Shown piece by piece: positions 18,606-28,699 of a stretch of DNA of 64,000 bases (its first letter is position 1; each line of letters starts with the position of its first letter). Under the pieces are notes generated by a model. The model saw only the letters and a program-made list of their open reading frames with translations. It ran no database searches and was not told the DNA's origin. The stretch is from Pontibacillus salicampi (GTDB lineage Bacteria; Bacillota; Bacilli; Bacillales; BH030062): NCBI RefSeq assembly GCF_042434395.1, contig NZ_JBHLTP010000013.1, forward strand, positions 372,001 to 436,000, read 5' to 3'. Position numbers and translations under genes: made by a program.

Positions 18606-21600
18606 TTAAATGCTTAAGATATCGCGGATATCGTCTTCGGTTAAGGCTGAAAGGTTGCCTTCGCCAGACTGAATCAGCGTATCGAATAGGTTTTGCTTCT
18701 TTTCTTGCAAGGCTTGAATCTTTTCTTCAATCGTTCCTTTCGCTATCATTTTTACGACCTGGACAGAGTTTTTCTGACCAATGCGGTGTGCTCGGTCGGC
18801 AGCCTGTTGTTCGACTGCCGGGTTCCACCACAGGTCGTACAGGACGACTGTATCTGCTCCGACTAGGTTCAATCCAGTTCCTCCCGCTTTTAAGGAAATG
18901 AGGAACATATCCTTTTCTCCCTCGTTAAAGCGGCTAGCCATATGCACGCGGTCTTGTGATGGCGTGGATCCGTCCAAATAAAAGTAGGAGAATTGCTCTT
19001 CTTCTACGGCTTGTGCGATTAAATCGAGCATAGACGTGAATTGGGAGAAAATGAGCAGCCGCTGTCCATTGGCGCGTGCTTCCTGTAAGAAGCTTCTCAG
19101 CTCTTCAAGCTTCCCAGATTCTCCTTCATAGTTGTCGACAAACAAGGAAGGATGACAGCATAGCTGGCGTAATCGAGTCAGGTTGCTCAATATTTGCATC
19201 CGATTTTGCTGAAAGCCGCCACTTTGCAGCTGATTTTTGGTTTGCTGCTGTATTTCCTGTAAATATCCCACGTAGAGCTGTCGTTGTTCCTTTGTTAAAT
19301 CAGTGTATCGTGTCGTTTGGATTTTATCTGGCAGCTCTGTGAGAACCTCCTTCTTCGTCCGACGAAGCACAAACGGAGATATTTTCTTTTGGATTAGGCT
19401 TTGTTCAAGCGTTTTAAAGGTTTTCCGGTCGTACAGTAAGCCAGGCATGACAACAGAAAATAACGTCCATAGCTCCTCCGCTCGATTTTCTACCGGTGTT
19501 CCTGTTAAGGCAAAGGCTGTTTCCGCGCGGACGGCACGAACAGCTTTATAGGTGAGAGAGGTATGGTTTTTAAAGGATTGAGCCTCATCCAGTAATACTC
19601 CCTGGAAAAAATACGGTAAATATAAATCCGTATCCCGTCTAAGCATCGGATAGGAGGTAATCACTAGGTCCACTCCTGACAAGTCCTCCATTTGTTTTGT
19701 ACGCTCTTCCTTAGAGCCGGATACAACGCGGACGGACAAATTGGGAGTGAACTTACTAGCCTCCTGCTCCCAGTTATAGATGAGCGAGGAAGGGGATACG
19801 ACAAGAAATGGGTGATGATCCGGACGTTCCTTCCTGCCTGCAAGGATGTAGGCAAGTCCTTGTAGTGTCTTTCCTAATCCCATTTCATCTGCTAAAACGC
19901 CGCCGAAACCGTGTCGTGCCAGTGAGCGCAGCCATTGGAACCCACGGAGCTGATAATCTCGTAGGTTTGCCTGCAGCGTATCAGGTGGTGTTTCTGCTAA
20001 CGTTTCTGGGTGCTGAATAGCCTCTACTAACTGTTTAAAGGCTTCACTTTGTTGGACTCCTGTCGAGGTGTCCACCTGCAGAGCCCGATATTTTGGTAAT
20101 TGAACAACTCCATCCTCTAACTGGTTAGCATCAATGTCCAGCTGTTCAAATAATGATCTTGTCTCCTCCCAGGCATCTTCCTCTAGGTCAATGATACGCC
20201 CGTTACTGAATTGATGATAGTTCTCTTTATCCTTCAGGGATTGTAAGAGGGAAGATATGTCACTATCCGTCAAATCTTCGGTTGGGAAACGAACCTCAAA
20301 CCATCCATAATTCTCATCCACATCCAAGGCGAGTGGTATTTCCTCTGGAATATCATTATACATGTCGTCCACTTCTTCTGAGGTAATGACTTCCGCCCGC
20401 TTGGTTAGCTCAGGCAGTATAACATAGAAGAAATGTCCGAGATCATGTCCGCCAGAGAGCGATAAAACCTCTCCATTCCAATGGAAGTTTGCTTGTTCAA
20501 TTAAATTCATAACCTGGCGTTCCTTTTTCATATTACGGGAAATCATCATGTCTGGATTACGACGGTATGTTTGGAATGGATTAATCTTCTCATCCCCATA
20601 TTCAAAAACGAGATGAGCATGCAACGAGCTATCCTGCTTTGTCAGCTTCACAACGGGATAGCACTCATACCGTTTCAGCTTGTCGGTAATGGAATCATCG
20701 ACTTCGAGTAAGTTATGGGCCTCTAAAACAGGGAAGACTGTACCGGCCATCTGCTCTATATGCTCCTGCTGGAACAGCTGTGTATTATCCAGCTTTTCCG
20801 ACAGGTGGTTGTAAAGCGGGGTTACAGTCTGGCGAATAGACTCATTGATACTATAAATGGTTTCATTCTTGACGAAATAGCCAGAATCCGCAATCTGCTT
20901 ACTTATGAACCCGGTGTCCTTTATGGTTAAGGAAAAATGACCGCCTTCCTTTGAAAGGATAAACGATTCTGGAAACCGGTCATGGATAATATGAAAGGGC
21001 AGATCCTCCTTATGTCGCTTCATGACTACAGCATCACAGTCTTCGAGCAAGGGAAACAACCCATCGATAAAGTGATTAGGTAGTTGCAGGCTTTTTTTCA
21101 TACTGGCAGCGTAGTAGAAGTCGCTGTCTTTAAAATACTGCTGACTCTTTACGAGGGGATAAAGATACTCTAGTACACGTGCATCCTCTTCTGCCATAAT
21201 CATCTGGTCTGGTTCGTAGGTGTAGTGAGGCGTAAAGAACATAGGCTCACGGGCATACCAGGCATCGACAAACTCTCCGATATCTTTCACTACGTACAAT
21301 CGGTTCGTACCTACTTTTAAGCTCAATTCTAAATCCTTCGGTCTAGTGAAGCTGGTGAATATTCCTTCTAATTCAAACTGGACATACAGCGGCTCCTTGG
21401 AGGGAGTAAAAAGAGTTTCCTCTTCTGTTACTTGCTCCAATAGGTTATCTACAAACGAATTGGCTTGTTGTATTTGCTGGGAGGTTGGCTCCATAGGACC
21501 AGCTGTGTCTGGGTCTTTAGATTTCGATTCCCCTTTATTCCAAACGGTTCGATTATTAGTGTACTTTTCGATGGTTTCGAACATTACGGCCACCATATGC

Positions 21601-21866
21601 TTACACACCTGGACACCATCCTTATAGGCAGGACAGCTGCATTGTCCCTCCAGGTAATCTCCTGTTTGTTTGGAAAAAGTCAGCTTTACCTCATAAGGCC
21701 ACGACCTTGAACCAGTTACTCGTGCAAATATATGTGTAAACCGGGGGTCTGACGTACCATACCGATTTATATTAACAACTGCTCCCTCCTGATAATAGGA
21801 AGCCCCTCGTTTATACATTAGCCAGCCGCTATTTTCCAAAATCTCAGACGCTGTTAGTTGAATCAT
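18606..21866 (-). CDS. SWIM zinc-finger SNF2-family helicase
   Basis: The 1086-residue cytosolic protein has an N-terminal SWIM zinc finger (CSCPAYKDGVQVCKH, about 63-77) and a long middle region. A Swi2/Snf2 ATPase motor occupies the C-terminal half, with Walker A DEMGLGKT (about 653-660), LLDEAQ (about 756), ALTGTPVENRAEELW and the helicase-C motif QQAADRAHRIGQ. It is likely to translocate on DNA and displace bound protein; it resembles B. subtilis YwqA. The ATG at 21866 follows AAAAGGAG. A longer frame to 22106 would add a hydrophobic tail unlike the family and overlaps the opp promoter region, so I rejected it. It is divergent from the peptide transporter. Confidence 0.9.
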   Translation of the reverse strand: MIQLTASEILENSGWLMYKRGASYYQEGAVVNINRYGTSDPRFTHIFARVTGSRSWPYEVKLTFSKQTGDYLEGQCSCPAYKDGVQVCKHMVAVMFETIEKYTNNRTVWNKGESKSKDPDTAGPMEPTSQQIQQANSFVDNLLEQVTEEETLFTPSKEPLYVQFELEGIFTSFTRPKDLELSLKVGTNRLYVVKDIGEFVDAWYAREPMFFTPHYTYEPDQMIMAEEDARVLEYLYPLVKSQQYFKDSDFYYAASMKKSLQLPNHFIDGLFPLLEDCDAVVMKRHKEDLPFHIIHDRFPESFILSKEGGHFSLTIKDTGFISKQIADSGYFVKNETIYSINESIRQTVTPLYNHLSEKLDNTQLFQQEHIEQMAGTVFPVLEAHNLLEVDDSITDKLKRYECYPVVKLTKQDSSLHAHLVFEYGDEKINPFQTYRRNPDMMISRNMKKERQVMNLIEQANFHWNGEVLSLSGGHDLGHFFYVILPELTKRAEVITSEEVDDMYNDIPEEIPLALDVDENYGWFEVRFPTEDLTDSDISSLLQSLKDKENYHQFSNGRIIDLEEDAWEETRSLFEQLDIDANQLEDGVVQLPKYRALQVDTSTGVQQSEAFKQLVEAIQHPETLAETPPDTLQANLRDYQLRGFQWLRSLARHGFGGVLADEMGLGKTLQGLAYILAGRKERPDHHPFLVVSPSSLIYNWEQEASKFTPNLSVRVVSGSKEERTKQMEDLSGVDLVITSYPMLRRDTDLYLPYFFQGVLLDEAQSFKNHTSLTYKAVRAVRAETAFALTGTPVENRAEELWTLFSVVMPGLLYDRKTFKTLEQSLIQKKISPFVLRRTKKEVLTELPDKIQTTRYTDLTKEQRQLYVGYLQEIQQQTKNQLQSGGFQQNRMQILSNLTRLRQLCCHPSLFVDNYEGESGKLEELRSFLQEARANGQRLLIFSQFTSMLDLIAQAVEEEQFSYFYLDGSTPSQDRVHMASRFNEGEKDMFLISLKAGGTGLNLVGADTVVLYDLWWNPAVEQQAADRAHRIGQKNSVQVVKMIAKGTIEEKIQALQEKKQNLFDTLIQSGEGNLSALTEDDIRDILSI

Positions 21867-22023
21867 CACCAGGTCTCCTTTTCTAAAACGCATCTTGTAC
21901 AATACTGTCATTGTATCGCAAATTTCCTTTATAACAAAGTAACGACTGTATGTTTCCGTTTGACATTGAATGCAATTATTTTTAAGAAAAATGAGAAAAA
22001 TACAAAAATATAACAAAGGTATG

Positions 22024-22061
22024 TATAATATTACATAAGTTATCAATAAATTCAGAAAAAT
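22024..22061 (+). promoter_or_regulatory. Candidate opp promoter -10 and weak CodY-like box
   Basis: TATAAT at 22024-22029 is a perfect -10; no good -35 lies 17 bp upstream. TAAATTCAGAAAAAT (22047-22061) matches the CodY consensus AATTTTCWGAAAATT at 11 of 15 positions. Its position downstream of the -10 would suit CodY repression, which is known for peptide transporters in Bacillus. Confidence 0.35.
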
Positions 22062-22090
22062 AGTAAAATTTAAATAAAGGAGGGGTGACT

Positions 22091-23083
22091 GTGACAGATA
22101 AGGCAATATTAACAGTAGACAATCTACATACGCACTTCTTCACTAAATCGGGAGTAGTAAAGGCAGTAGACGGTGTCAGCTTTAATGTGAAGCCTGGAGA
22201 GACACTAGGAATCGTCGGAGAATCAGGCTCAGGAAAAAGTATTACTGCCATGTCCATTATGCGACTCATTAAGGATCCTCCAGGAAAAATTGTCGAAGGG
22301 AATATTACCTTTAAAGGAGAGGATTTGTTAGCAAAATCAGCTAAAGAAATGCGATCCATAAGAGGAGACCGCATTTCCATGGTATTCCAGGACCCGATGA
22401 CATCCTTAAACCCTGTCTTCACTATTGAGAAGCAGTTGGTTGAAACGATCCGGGCTCACCGAGATGTAACTAAGAAGCAAGCAGTGGAAAGGGCTGTGGA
22501 GCTATTAGATTTGGTCGGTATCCCATCAGCTCGAAGCCGGCTGCGAAGCTATCCTCATGAATTCAGTGGCGGAATGAGACAGCGCGTGATGATTGCTCTC
22601 GCCTTGTCGTGTGATCCTGAGGTTCTGATAGCGGACGAACCGACGACAGCGTTGGACGTAACGATACAAGCGCAAATTTTAGAGCTGTTAGCCCGTCTGC
22701 AAAAGGAATTGGGTATGGCGATCATTATGATTACTCACGACTTAGGGGTAGTGGCGGAAGTATGTGACCGCGTTATGGTCATGTACGCCGGAAAACCGGT
22801 GGAATTTGCTGACGTAGCGGAGTTATTTGAACATCCGAAGCATCCATACACGTGGGGCCTGCTTAGCTCCATACCGACGATAGCGAACAAAAAGGAGCGA
22901 TTGGATGCTATTAAGGGGATTCCACCTGATTTGCGGGCCCTGCCAGCGGGATGCAGCTTTGCTCCGCGGTGTAAGCATGCGATGGAGGCATGTCAGCATG
23001 TAGACCCTGGATACGTAGAGGCAAGAAGGAATCATCAGGTTCGTTGTTTATTGTATGAAGAAAAAGAGGTGGCGATGAAATGA
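22091..23083 (+). CDS. oppD: Oligopeptide/dipeptide ABC importer ATPase, OppD type
   Basis: The 330-residue ATPase powers peptide uptake. It has Walker A GESGSGKS (about 44-51), signature FSGGMRQR, Walker B LIADEPTTALD, and the C-terminal oligopeptide-transporter extension with its cysteines (CSFAPRCKHAMEAC and CLLY), which hold an iron-sulfur or metal site in relatives. The GTG at 22091 is chosen for its 7-nt spacing from AGGAGG; the GTG at 22085 overlaps that site. It overlaps oppF by 4 nt. The symbol marks the family role; dipeptides, oligopeptides or nickel cannot be told apart from sequence alone. Confidence 0.88.
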   Translation: MTDKAILTVDNLHTHFFTKSGVVKAVDGVSFNVKPGETLGIVGESGSGKSITAMSIMRLIKDPPGKIVEGNITFKGEDLLAKSAKEMRSIRGDRISMVFQDPMTSLNPVFTIEKQLVETIRAHRDVTKKQAVERAVELLDLVGIPSARSRLRSYPHEFSGGMRQRVMIALALSCDPEVLIADEPTTALDVTIQAQILELLARLQKELGMAIIMITHDLGVVAEVCDRVMVMYAGKPVEFADVAELFEHPKHPYTWGLLSSIPTIANKKERLDAIKGIPPDLRALPAGCSFAPRCKHAMEACQHVDPGYVEARRNHQVRCLLYEEKEVAMK

Positions 23084-24069
23084 CCGAGCTGCTGCGAGTG
23101 AGTAATTTAAAGAAGCACTTCCCGATTAAAAAGGGGGCAATTATCCCGAAGCAGGTTGGAGCTGTACGAGCAGTTGACGGTGTTTCTTTTTCGGTAAGAA
23201 AGGGAGAGACACTAGGCTTAGTTGGGGAAAGCGGCTGTGGAAAGTCAACAGCAGGACGCTCCATCCTCCAGCTTATTCAACCAACATCCGGTGAGGTGGT
23301 CTATAAAGGAGAAGATATATCTCACGTAAAGGGAGAGAAACTGCGGCAGCTGCGCCGGGAGATACAATTAATTTTCCAGGATCCATACGCCTCCCTTAAT
23401 CCGCGCATGACGGTGGAGCAAATTATTGAAGAGCCGATGCGAGCATTTAAGGTTCCCTCAGGTGAAAGAAAGAAGAAAGTAGAGGAGCTTCTCAATGTGG
23501 TTGGCCTAAGCTCTTATCATAAGCATCGCTACCCTCACCAATTTAGTGGCGGACAGCGACAGCGGATTGGAATTGCCAGAGCGCTAACATTAGATCCGGA
23601 GTTGATTATTTGCGATGAACCCGTGTCGGCACTTGATGTATCGATTCAAGCACAGGTCGTCAATTTAATGGCAGATTTACAAAAGGAATTCGACTTAACC
23701 TACATATTTATTGCCCACGACTTAAGTGTCGTTCACCATATTAGCGATCGGGTTGCGGTTATGTATCTTGGTGAAATTGTGGAAGCAGGAGAAGTGGATG
23801 AAGTATATGAAAATCCTAAGCATCCTTATACAAAGGCATTGCTTTCCGCGATCCCAGAGGCAAATCCTCGAAGGGACAAGGAACGAATCATGCTGGAGGG
23901 AGATTTGCCAAGCCCCTCCGATCCACCAAAAGGGTGTAAGTTCCATACCCGTTGTCCGTTTGCAGAGCAAAGGTGCAGGGAGGAGCATCCTGTCCTGAAA
24001 GAAGTAGGAGCAGGAGATCATCAGGCAGCATGTCATCTTGTCGATGAAGTAGTAAAGCAGCCTGTATAA
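23080..24069 (+). CDS. oppF: Oligopeptide/dipeptide ABC importer ATPase, OppF type
   Basis: The 329-residue partner ATPase has Walker A GESGCGKS (about 50-57), signature FSGGQRQR, Walker B ICDEPVSALD and the Cys-containing C-terminus (CKFHTRCPFAEQRC). It forms a heterodimer with OppD on the inner face of the membrane. ATGA overlap with oppD indicates coupling. The substrate-binding protein follows after 44 bp. Confidence 0.88.
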   Translation: MTELLRVSNLKKHFPIKKGAIIPKQVGAVRAVDGVSFSVRKGETLGLVGESGCGKSTAGRSILQLIQPTSGEVVYKGEDISHVKGEKLRQLRREIQLIFQDPYASLNPRMTVEQIIEEPMRAFKVPSGERKKKVEELLNVVGLSSYHKHRYPHQFSGGQRQRIGIARALTLDPELIICDEPVSALDVSIQAQVVNLMADLQKEFDLTYIFIAHDLSVVHHISDRVAVMYLGEIVEAGEVDEVYENPKHPYTKALLSAIPEANPRRDKERIMLEGDLPSPSDPPKGCKFHTRCPFAEQRCREEHPVLKEVGAGDHQAACHLVDEVVKQPV

Positions 24070-24113
24070 CGAGCGTTTTACTACTTATCAAATATATTAT
24101 AGGGGGAACGATT

Positions 24114-25745
24114 ATGAAATCATCATTTTTACGCGCCTTACTAGCTGTAGCCTTGCTAAGTTTATTAGCCCTTGCTGCATGTAGTGGAGGCGATTCTGAA
24201 GAAGCATCTTCAGAGGGAGAGTCAGAAGGCGAAGAGTCTGCATCTGAATCAACTGGAGACAATACCCTTGTCTTTGGTCGTGGTGCTGATGCACAGAAGC
24301 TCGACCCATCACAAGTAACCGATGGAGAATCGATTTATGTAACCCAGCAAATCTATGACACACTAGTCGATTACGAGCAGGAAGGAACGGAGGTAAAGCC
24401 TTCCCTAGCAACCGAATGGGAAGTCAGTGATGATGGAAAAACATACACCTTCAAGCTAAGAGAAGATGTTAAGTTCCACGATGGAACTGATTTTACGGCG
24501 GAGGATGTTGTCTTTAACTTTGAGCGTTGGACAGAGTCTGCTGACTTTATTTACTACGGCTACATGTTTGGTGCTAGTGAAGAAGACAAAGGTGGCATTA
24601 TTGAAAAGGTGGAAGCAACTAGCGATTACGAAGTGAAGTTTACGCTGGAAAAACCGAATGCACCATTTCTTTCCACTCTAGCTATGCCGCCATTTGCCAT
24701 TGCCAGCCCAGATGCTGTTCAAGAGCATGGTGAAAATTACTTTAAGAACCCAGTTGGCACAGGACCATTCACATTTGAATCATGGACACAAGGAGACAAG
24801 ATTCAGTTAGCGAAAAACGAGGATTACTTCGGTCAAGTGGCAAGCGTGGATAATGTTGTTTTCCGTGTCATCCCAGATAACGGAGCACGCTTTATGGAAT
24901 TGCAATCAGGCTCTATCGATATGATGAAGGGCATGAACCCTCAGGACTTAACGAAGGCTGAGGACAATCAGGACTTGCAAATCTTCCGCCGTCCATCCAT
25001 GAACGTTGGATACATGGCGATGAATACAGACAAAGAAGGTCCTTTAGCGGATAAAAAGGTTCGTCAGGCTATTAACCTTGCTATTAACAAAGAGGATTTA
25101 ATTAAGCTTTTTGAAGGTCTTGGGAAAGAAGCGAAAAACCCTATGCCGCCAAGTCTTTGGGGATACAACGATTCTGTTGAACCATACGGCTATGATCCAG
25201 AAAAAGCGAAGACGCTATTGGCAGAAGCAGGCTATGGTGATGGCGTAGATGTAACCCTTTATACAATGTCTAACCCACGTCCATATATGCCGCAGCCAAA
25301 AGTAACAGCACAGGCTATTCAGCAAATGCTGGCTGAGGTTAATGTGAACGTAGAAATCGTTGAAAATGAGTGGGAAACCCATCAAACAAAAACGCAAAAT
25401 GGCGAGCATGACATGGCGTTCCTAGGCTGGACGGGAGACAACGGAGATCCAGACAACTTCTTATACGTATTATTAGATAAGGATAATGCGAAGAAAGGTT
25501 CAGCAGGGAACATTGCCTTTTATAAAAACGACGAGGTGCATGACCTGTTAACAAAGGCTCAAACAGAGATGGAGCAGGAAAAGCGAGTAGATTTCTACAA
25601 GGAAGCACAGAAAATTATTCATGAGGACGCACCATGGGTACCTGTTGCTCACACCACACCACCTGTTGCTGCTCAATCGAATGTAGGAGGATACATCCCT
25701 CATCCAACAGGCTCAGAAGCATTTAACCATATCACACTAGAATAG
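24114..25745 (+). CDS. oppA: Peptide-binding lipoprotein of the ABC importer
   Basis: The 543-residue protein has a lipoprotein signal peptide with lipobox LALAAC and lipidation at Cys23, then an acidic Ser/Glu/Gly linker (about 25-45) and the family-5 solute-binding fold (about 48-540). DGKTYTFKLREDVKFHDG is the family signature. It would be anchored outside the membrane and hand peptides to the permeases. The high Glu/Asp content is usual for exported proteins of salt-tolerant bacilli. AGGGGGAACG precedes the ATG. It lies between the ATPase and permease genes. Confidence 0.88.
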   Translation: MKSSFLRALLAVALLSLLALAACSGGDSEEASSEGESEGEESASESTGDNTLVFGRGADAQKLDPSQVTDGESIYVTQQIYDTLVDYEQEGTEVKPSLATEWEVSDDGKTYTFKLREDVKFHDGTDFTAEDVVFNFERWTESADFIYYGYMFGASEEDKGGIIEKVEATSDYEVKFTLEKPNAPFLSTLAMPPFAIASPDAVQEHGENYFKNPVGTGPFTFESWTQGDKIQLAKNEDYFGQVASVDNVVFRVIPDNGARFMELQSGSIDMMKGMNPQDLTKAEDNQDLQIFRRPSMNVGYMAMNTDKEGPLADKKVRQAINLAINKEDLIKLFEGLGKEAKNPMPPSLWGYNDSVEPYGYDPEKAKTLLAEAGYGDGVDVTLYTMSNPRPYMPQPKVTAQAIQQMLAEVNVNVEIVENEWETHQTKTQNGEHDMAFLGWTGDNGDPDNFLYVLLDKDNAKKGSAGNIAFYKNDEVHDLLTKAQTEMEQEKRVDFYKEAQKIIHEDAPWVPVAHTTPPVAAQSNVGGYIPHPTGSEAFNHITLE

Positions 25746-25752
25746 CAAGATT

Positions 25753-25786
25753 CCGTCCGGTCAGACGCTGGAGTCTGATCGGATGG
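25753..25786 (+). promoter_or_regulatory. Intercistronic hairpin between oppA and oppB
   Basis: CCGTCCGGTCAGAC and GTCTGATCGGATGG form a 14-bp stem with two G-U pairs and a GCTGGA loop. No T run follows, so it is probably not a full terminator. Such hairpins often protect binding-protein mRNA and lower expression of the permeases. Confidence 0.6.
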
Positions 25787-25817
25787 ATACATAACGAAAA
25801 GCAAAGGAGGGGTGTAT

Positions 25818-26822
25818 GTGTTTCAATATATTGTTCGACGATTAGTAATGGTCATCCCAGTATTAATAGGCGTCTCCATTATTGCCTTTTCCATTTTACA
25901 TATGATCCCTGGTGATCCGGCCCGCAGTATTCTCGGCAATAAGGTGAACGAAGCACAGCTGGAGCAATTGCGCGAAGAGCTTGGCCTGAATGACCCTTAC
26001 CTTGTGCAATACGGAAGCTTTGTCGCAGATACCCTGCAAGGAGATTTAGGGAAGTCAGTTAAATCGAACAATCCTGTCTCAGAGGAGCTGAAAAATCGTT
26101 TGCCGGCAACGGTCGAGCTCAGTTTATTTGCTATTACCATAGCCACGGTAATTGGTGTACTCGCTGGAGTTGTTGCTGCGGTGAAGCAGTATTCCTGGTT
26201 TGATAATATAAGTATGACCGGAGCCTTATTTGGGGTTTCCATGCCGATATTTTGGCTGGGGTTAATGATGATTATGCTCTTTTCGGTCACCTTAAATTGG
26301 CTGCCGCCATCTGGTAGATTATCGACCGGGGTTGAGCTGCAAACGATTACCAACTTTTATTTATTAGACAGTGTTCTAACATGGAATTGGACAGCCTTTA
26401 AAGATGCCTTTATCCATTTAATTATGCCGGGTGTAGCACTTGGGACTATTCCGATGGCTATTATTGCTCGTATGACACGCTCCAGTATGCTGGAGGTAAT
26501 GAACCAAGATTACATTCGGACAGCTAATGCTAAAGGGCTTGCCAGCTATCTCGTCATCTTCCAGCATGCCTTGAAAAATGCCTTTCTGCCTGTGTTAACC
26601 GTTATTGGTTTACAATTCGGCTTCTTACTTGGTGGGGCGGTATTAACGGAAACCATCTTCTCCTGGCCTGGAGTCGGCCGCTATGTACTTCAGTCTATAC
26701 TAGGAAGAGATTATCCAGTTGTTCAAAGTACAATTATCGTTATTGCTGTCATGTTTGTTTTTATTAATTTAATTACCGATGTACTGTATAAATTATTTGA
26801 TCCGAGGATTCGCTATGACTAA
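25818..26822 (+). CDS. oppB: Peptide ABC importer permease, OppB/DppB type
   Basis: The 334-residue membrane protein has six spans and the EAA-type loop contacting the ATPases (about 220-245, with RTANAKGL). The N-terminus YIVRRLVMVIPVLIGVS is typical of the family. The GTG at 25818 is chosen because AAAGGAGG ends 7 nt upstream; the GTG at 25812 is too close. The gene precedes oppC by 18 bp. Confidence 0.88.
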   Translation: MFQYIVRRLVMVIPVLIGVSIIAFSILHMIPGDPARSILGNKVNEAQLEQLREELGLNDPYLVQYGSFVADTLQGDLGKSVKSNNPVSEELKNRLPATVELSLFAITIATVIGVLAGVVAAVKQYSWFDNISMTGALFGVSMPIFWLGLMMIMLFSVTLNWLPPSGRLSTGVELQTITNFYLLDSVLTWNWTAFKDAFIHLIMPGVALGTIPMAIIARMTRSSMLEVMNQDYIRTANAKGLASYLVIFQHALKNAFLPVLTVIGLQFGFLLGGAVLTETIFSWPGVGRYVLQSILGRDYPVVQSTIIVIAVMFVFINLITDVLYKLFDPRIRYD

Positions 26823-26840
26823 AAAAAGGAGTGGGCTAGT

Positions 26841-27752
26841 ATGTCAGTAGAATTGCAGCAGGCAAATCAAGAAACTGAAGCTGAGGTTACCCAGACTGCT
26901 CCCAAGGAAGTGAGCTTATGGAAGGATGCTCTTTCTCGGATTATTAAAAGCAAAACCTCCTTTATCGGTTTAATTATTATAACGTTATTAATCATCATTG
27001 CTATCTTTGCGCCGTTAATTGCGCCGTATGATCCTGTTTCAGACGCTTCCGTTATCGATCGCTATCAAAAACCATCTGCGGAGCATTGGCTGGGTACGGA
27101 TGAGCTCGGTCGGGATATTTTCAGCCGTATTGTGTACGGAGCTCGCATCTCCATTCAAATCGGAGTAATCGCCGTCGGTATTTCGGGTGTTATCGGAGTA
27201 CTGTTAGGCGGCATAGCCGGCTATTTCGGACGTTGGGCCGATATGATTATCATGCGCTTCATCGATATCCTAATGGCTTTTCCAAGTATTCTCCTTGCTA
27301 TCGCAATGGTGGCAATCATGGGTAAAGGACTAACGAATGCAATGATTGCAGTTGGAATTGTCGGTATTCCCCATTTTGCCAGAATCGTACGCTCCACCGT
27401 CCTATCCGTGAAGGAGAAGGAGTTTGTAGAAGCAGCACGTGCTACCGGCGTGAGGAACAGCCGCATCCTCTTCCGCCACGTCTTACCGAATACGATGGCA
27501 CCGCTTATTGTGCAAACCACCTTAAGCGTAGGTACGGCCATTCTCGACGCAGCAGGCTTGAGCTTCCTGGGACTTGGCGCACAAGCACCAAAGCCGGAAT
27601 GGGGGGCCATGCTGAACGCCGGTCGAGATGCACTACAAACAGCACCATGGGTTATTACCTTCCCAGGCTTAGCCATCCTGTTTGTCGTATTAGGCTTTAA
27701 CCTGTTAGGCGACGGATTACGAGATGCACTGGACCCTAGATTGAAGCAGTAA
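26841..27752 (+). CDS. oppC: Peptide ABC importer permease, OppC/DppC type
   Basis: The 303-residue second permease subunit has a hydrophilic N-terminal tail (about 1-35), one span, the N-terminal OppC domain motif (HWLGTDELGRDIFSR, about 83-97) and five further spans with the EAA loop (ARATGVRNSRILFRHVLPN). It pairs with OppB to form the channel. AAAAGGAGTG precedes the ATG. It is the last gene of the operon; no clear terminator follows before the repeat array. Confidence 0.9.
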   Translation: MSVELQQANQETEAEVTQTAPKEVSLWKDALSRIIKSKTSFIGLIIITLLIIIAIFAPLIAPYDPVSDASVIDRYQKPSAEHWLGTDELGRDIFSRIVYGARISIQIGVIAVGISGVIGVLLGGIAGYFGRWADMIIMRFIDILMAFPSILLAIAMVAIMGKGLTNAMIAVGIVGIPHFARIVRSTVLSVKEKEFVEAARATGVRNSRILFRHVLPNTMAPLIVQTTLSVGTAILDAAGLSFLGLGAQAPKPEWGAMLNAGRDALQTAPWVITFPGLAILFVVLGFNLLGDGLRDALDPRLKQ

Positions 27753-27798
27753 ATGCTGGAAAGCAATAGGGTAACTGGGAGAGCAGCCTTCAAGCATT

Positions 27799-27900
27799 TA
27801 TGAGCTATGATTACAATTTATGAGTGGATGTCCGACTATTATAAGCTGTTTAAAATTTTATGAGCGAATTTTCCACATGTACGGGCTATTATCAAAATTG
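27799..27900 (+). repeat. AT-rich array, five degenerate units at about 20 bp
   Basis: Units TATGAGCTAT (27799), TATGAGTGGA (27819), TATAAGCTGT (27840), TATGAGCGAA (27859) and GTACGGGCTA (27879) recur at 19-21 bp. This belongs to the same family as the arrays at 30,781 and 37,194 but is more degraded. It lies between oppC and the next operon. The rest of the gap (27901-28080) shows no gene. Confidence 0.7.
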
Positions 27901-28093
27901 TTGTGCCCCGTCCCCTCTGCGGCTGTCACCATGCTGCAAAATAGCAGAAACGAGATGCTAAATAATGTGCTGGATAAAAAAAGGGGATTTCAAAGAAGAA
28001 GAGAATAGTGTAGACTAATGGATAAAGTTATGTACTTTATCCATTTTATGCGTTTATGTGTTAAAGTATAATGTGGAGGAATTGGAGGGAGAT

Positions 28094-28687
28094 GTGTTGA
28101 AAAAATATAGTATGGCCTTGTTGTTGTGTCTCGTTTGTATTGCATATATCTTTTTTCAGCACAGTCAGGTGGCGTCTGAGAATTGGAACACATATCCTAA
28201 TCTCCCTTCCCCTGTTGGAACGGAGCCCTTTTTGATTACGTCTGCAGGTCAGGCGACAGATGGAAAAGTATTTTCTTATCTTGCCAAGGATCTTCATTTA
28301 GAAGGGGATTATCGCCCACGCGCGCTGGCAAGTGACCTGTACGATTATCATACAATTGTTCTGGTAACGGGGTATAGCCCACATGGCTTGCATCAAACCT
28401 ACCGAACGGTGGAGGAAGAAAAAAGTAGAGTACGAGAGTTAGTAGAAGAGGCGGAAGCAAGTGGAATTCCTTTAATTATTGTCCATATAGGCGGATCTAG
28501 CAGGGATGACAGTTTAACGTGGACATTTCTCAAAGAATCGCTCCCTCATGCGGAGTATGTGTTAGGATTGAGTCAAATGGAACAAAATGACAAGCTCATG
28601 TCCCTTGCCAAGCAGCATAAGGTACCCGTCACCCTTGTGGAGGAGCTTTCGAACATGCGAACCCCTTTTAACTCCGCTTTCCGATAG
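28094..28687 (+). CDS. Membrane-anchored protein of unknown function, possibly DUF6305-like
   Basis: The protein is about 197 residues with an N-terminal hydrophobic segment (about 5-24) that acts as a signal or anchor, so the rest is outside the cell. The soluble part (about 40-195) has alternating strand and helix segments such as EPFLITSAGQATDG, TIVLVTGYSPHG and GIPLIIVHIGGSS, suggesting an alpha/beta fold; I think it matches DUF6305, from memory only. GTG 28094 or TTG 28097 after GGAGG (28084-28088) is the start. It lies 12 bp before a sensor kinase and may supply or sense its signal. No catalytic residues are evident. Confidence 0.65.
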   Translation: MLKKYSMALLLCLVCIAYIFFQHSQVASENWNTYPNLPSPVGTEPFLITSAGQATDGKVFSYLAKDLHLEGDYRPRALASDLYDYHTIVLVTGYSPHGLHQTYRTVEEEKSRVRELVEEAEASGIPLIIVHIGGSSRDDSLTWTFLKESLPHAEYVLGLSQMEQNDKLMSLAKQHKVPVTLVEELSNMRTPFNSAFR

Positions 28688-28699
28688 GAGGACCACGAG

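Noticed and set aside
21867..22106. N-terminal extension of the SNF2 helicase
   Set aside because: It adds a hydrophobic stretch unlike the family and crosses the opp promoter region; AAAAGGAG marks the start at 21,866.
27820..28008. A 62-codon frame after oppC
   Set aside because: It overlaps a repeat array and lacks a ribosome-binding site.
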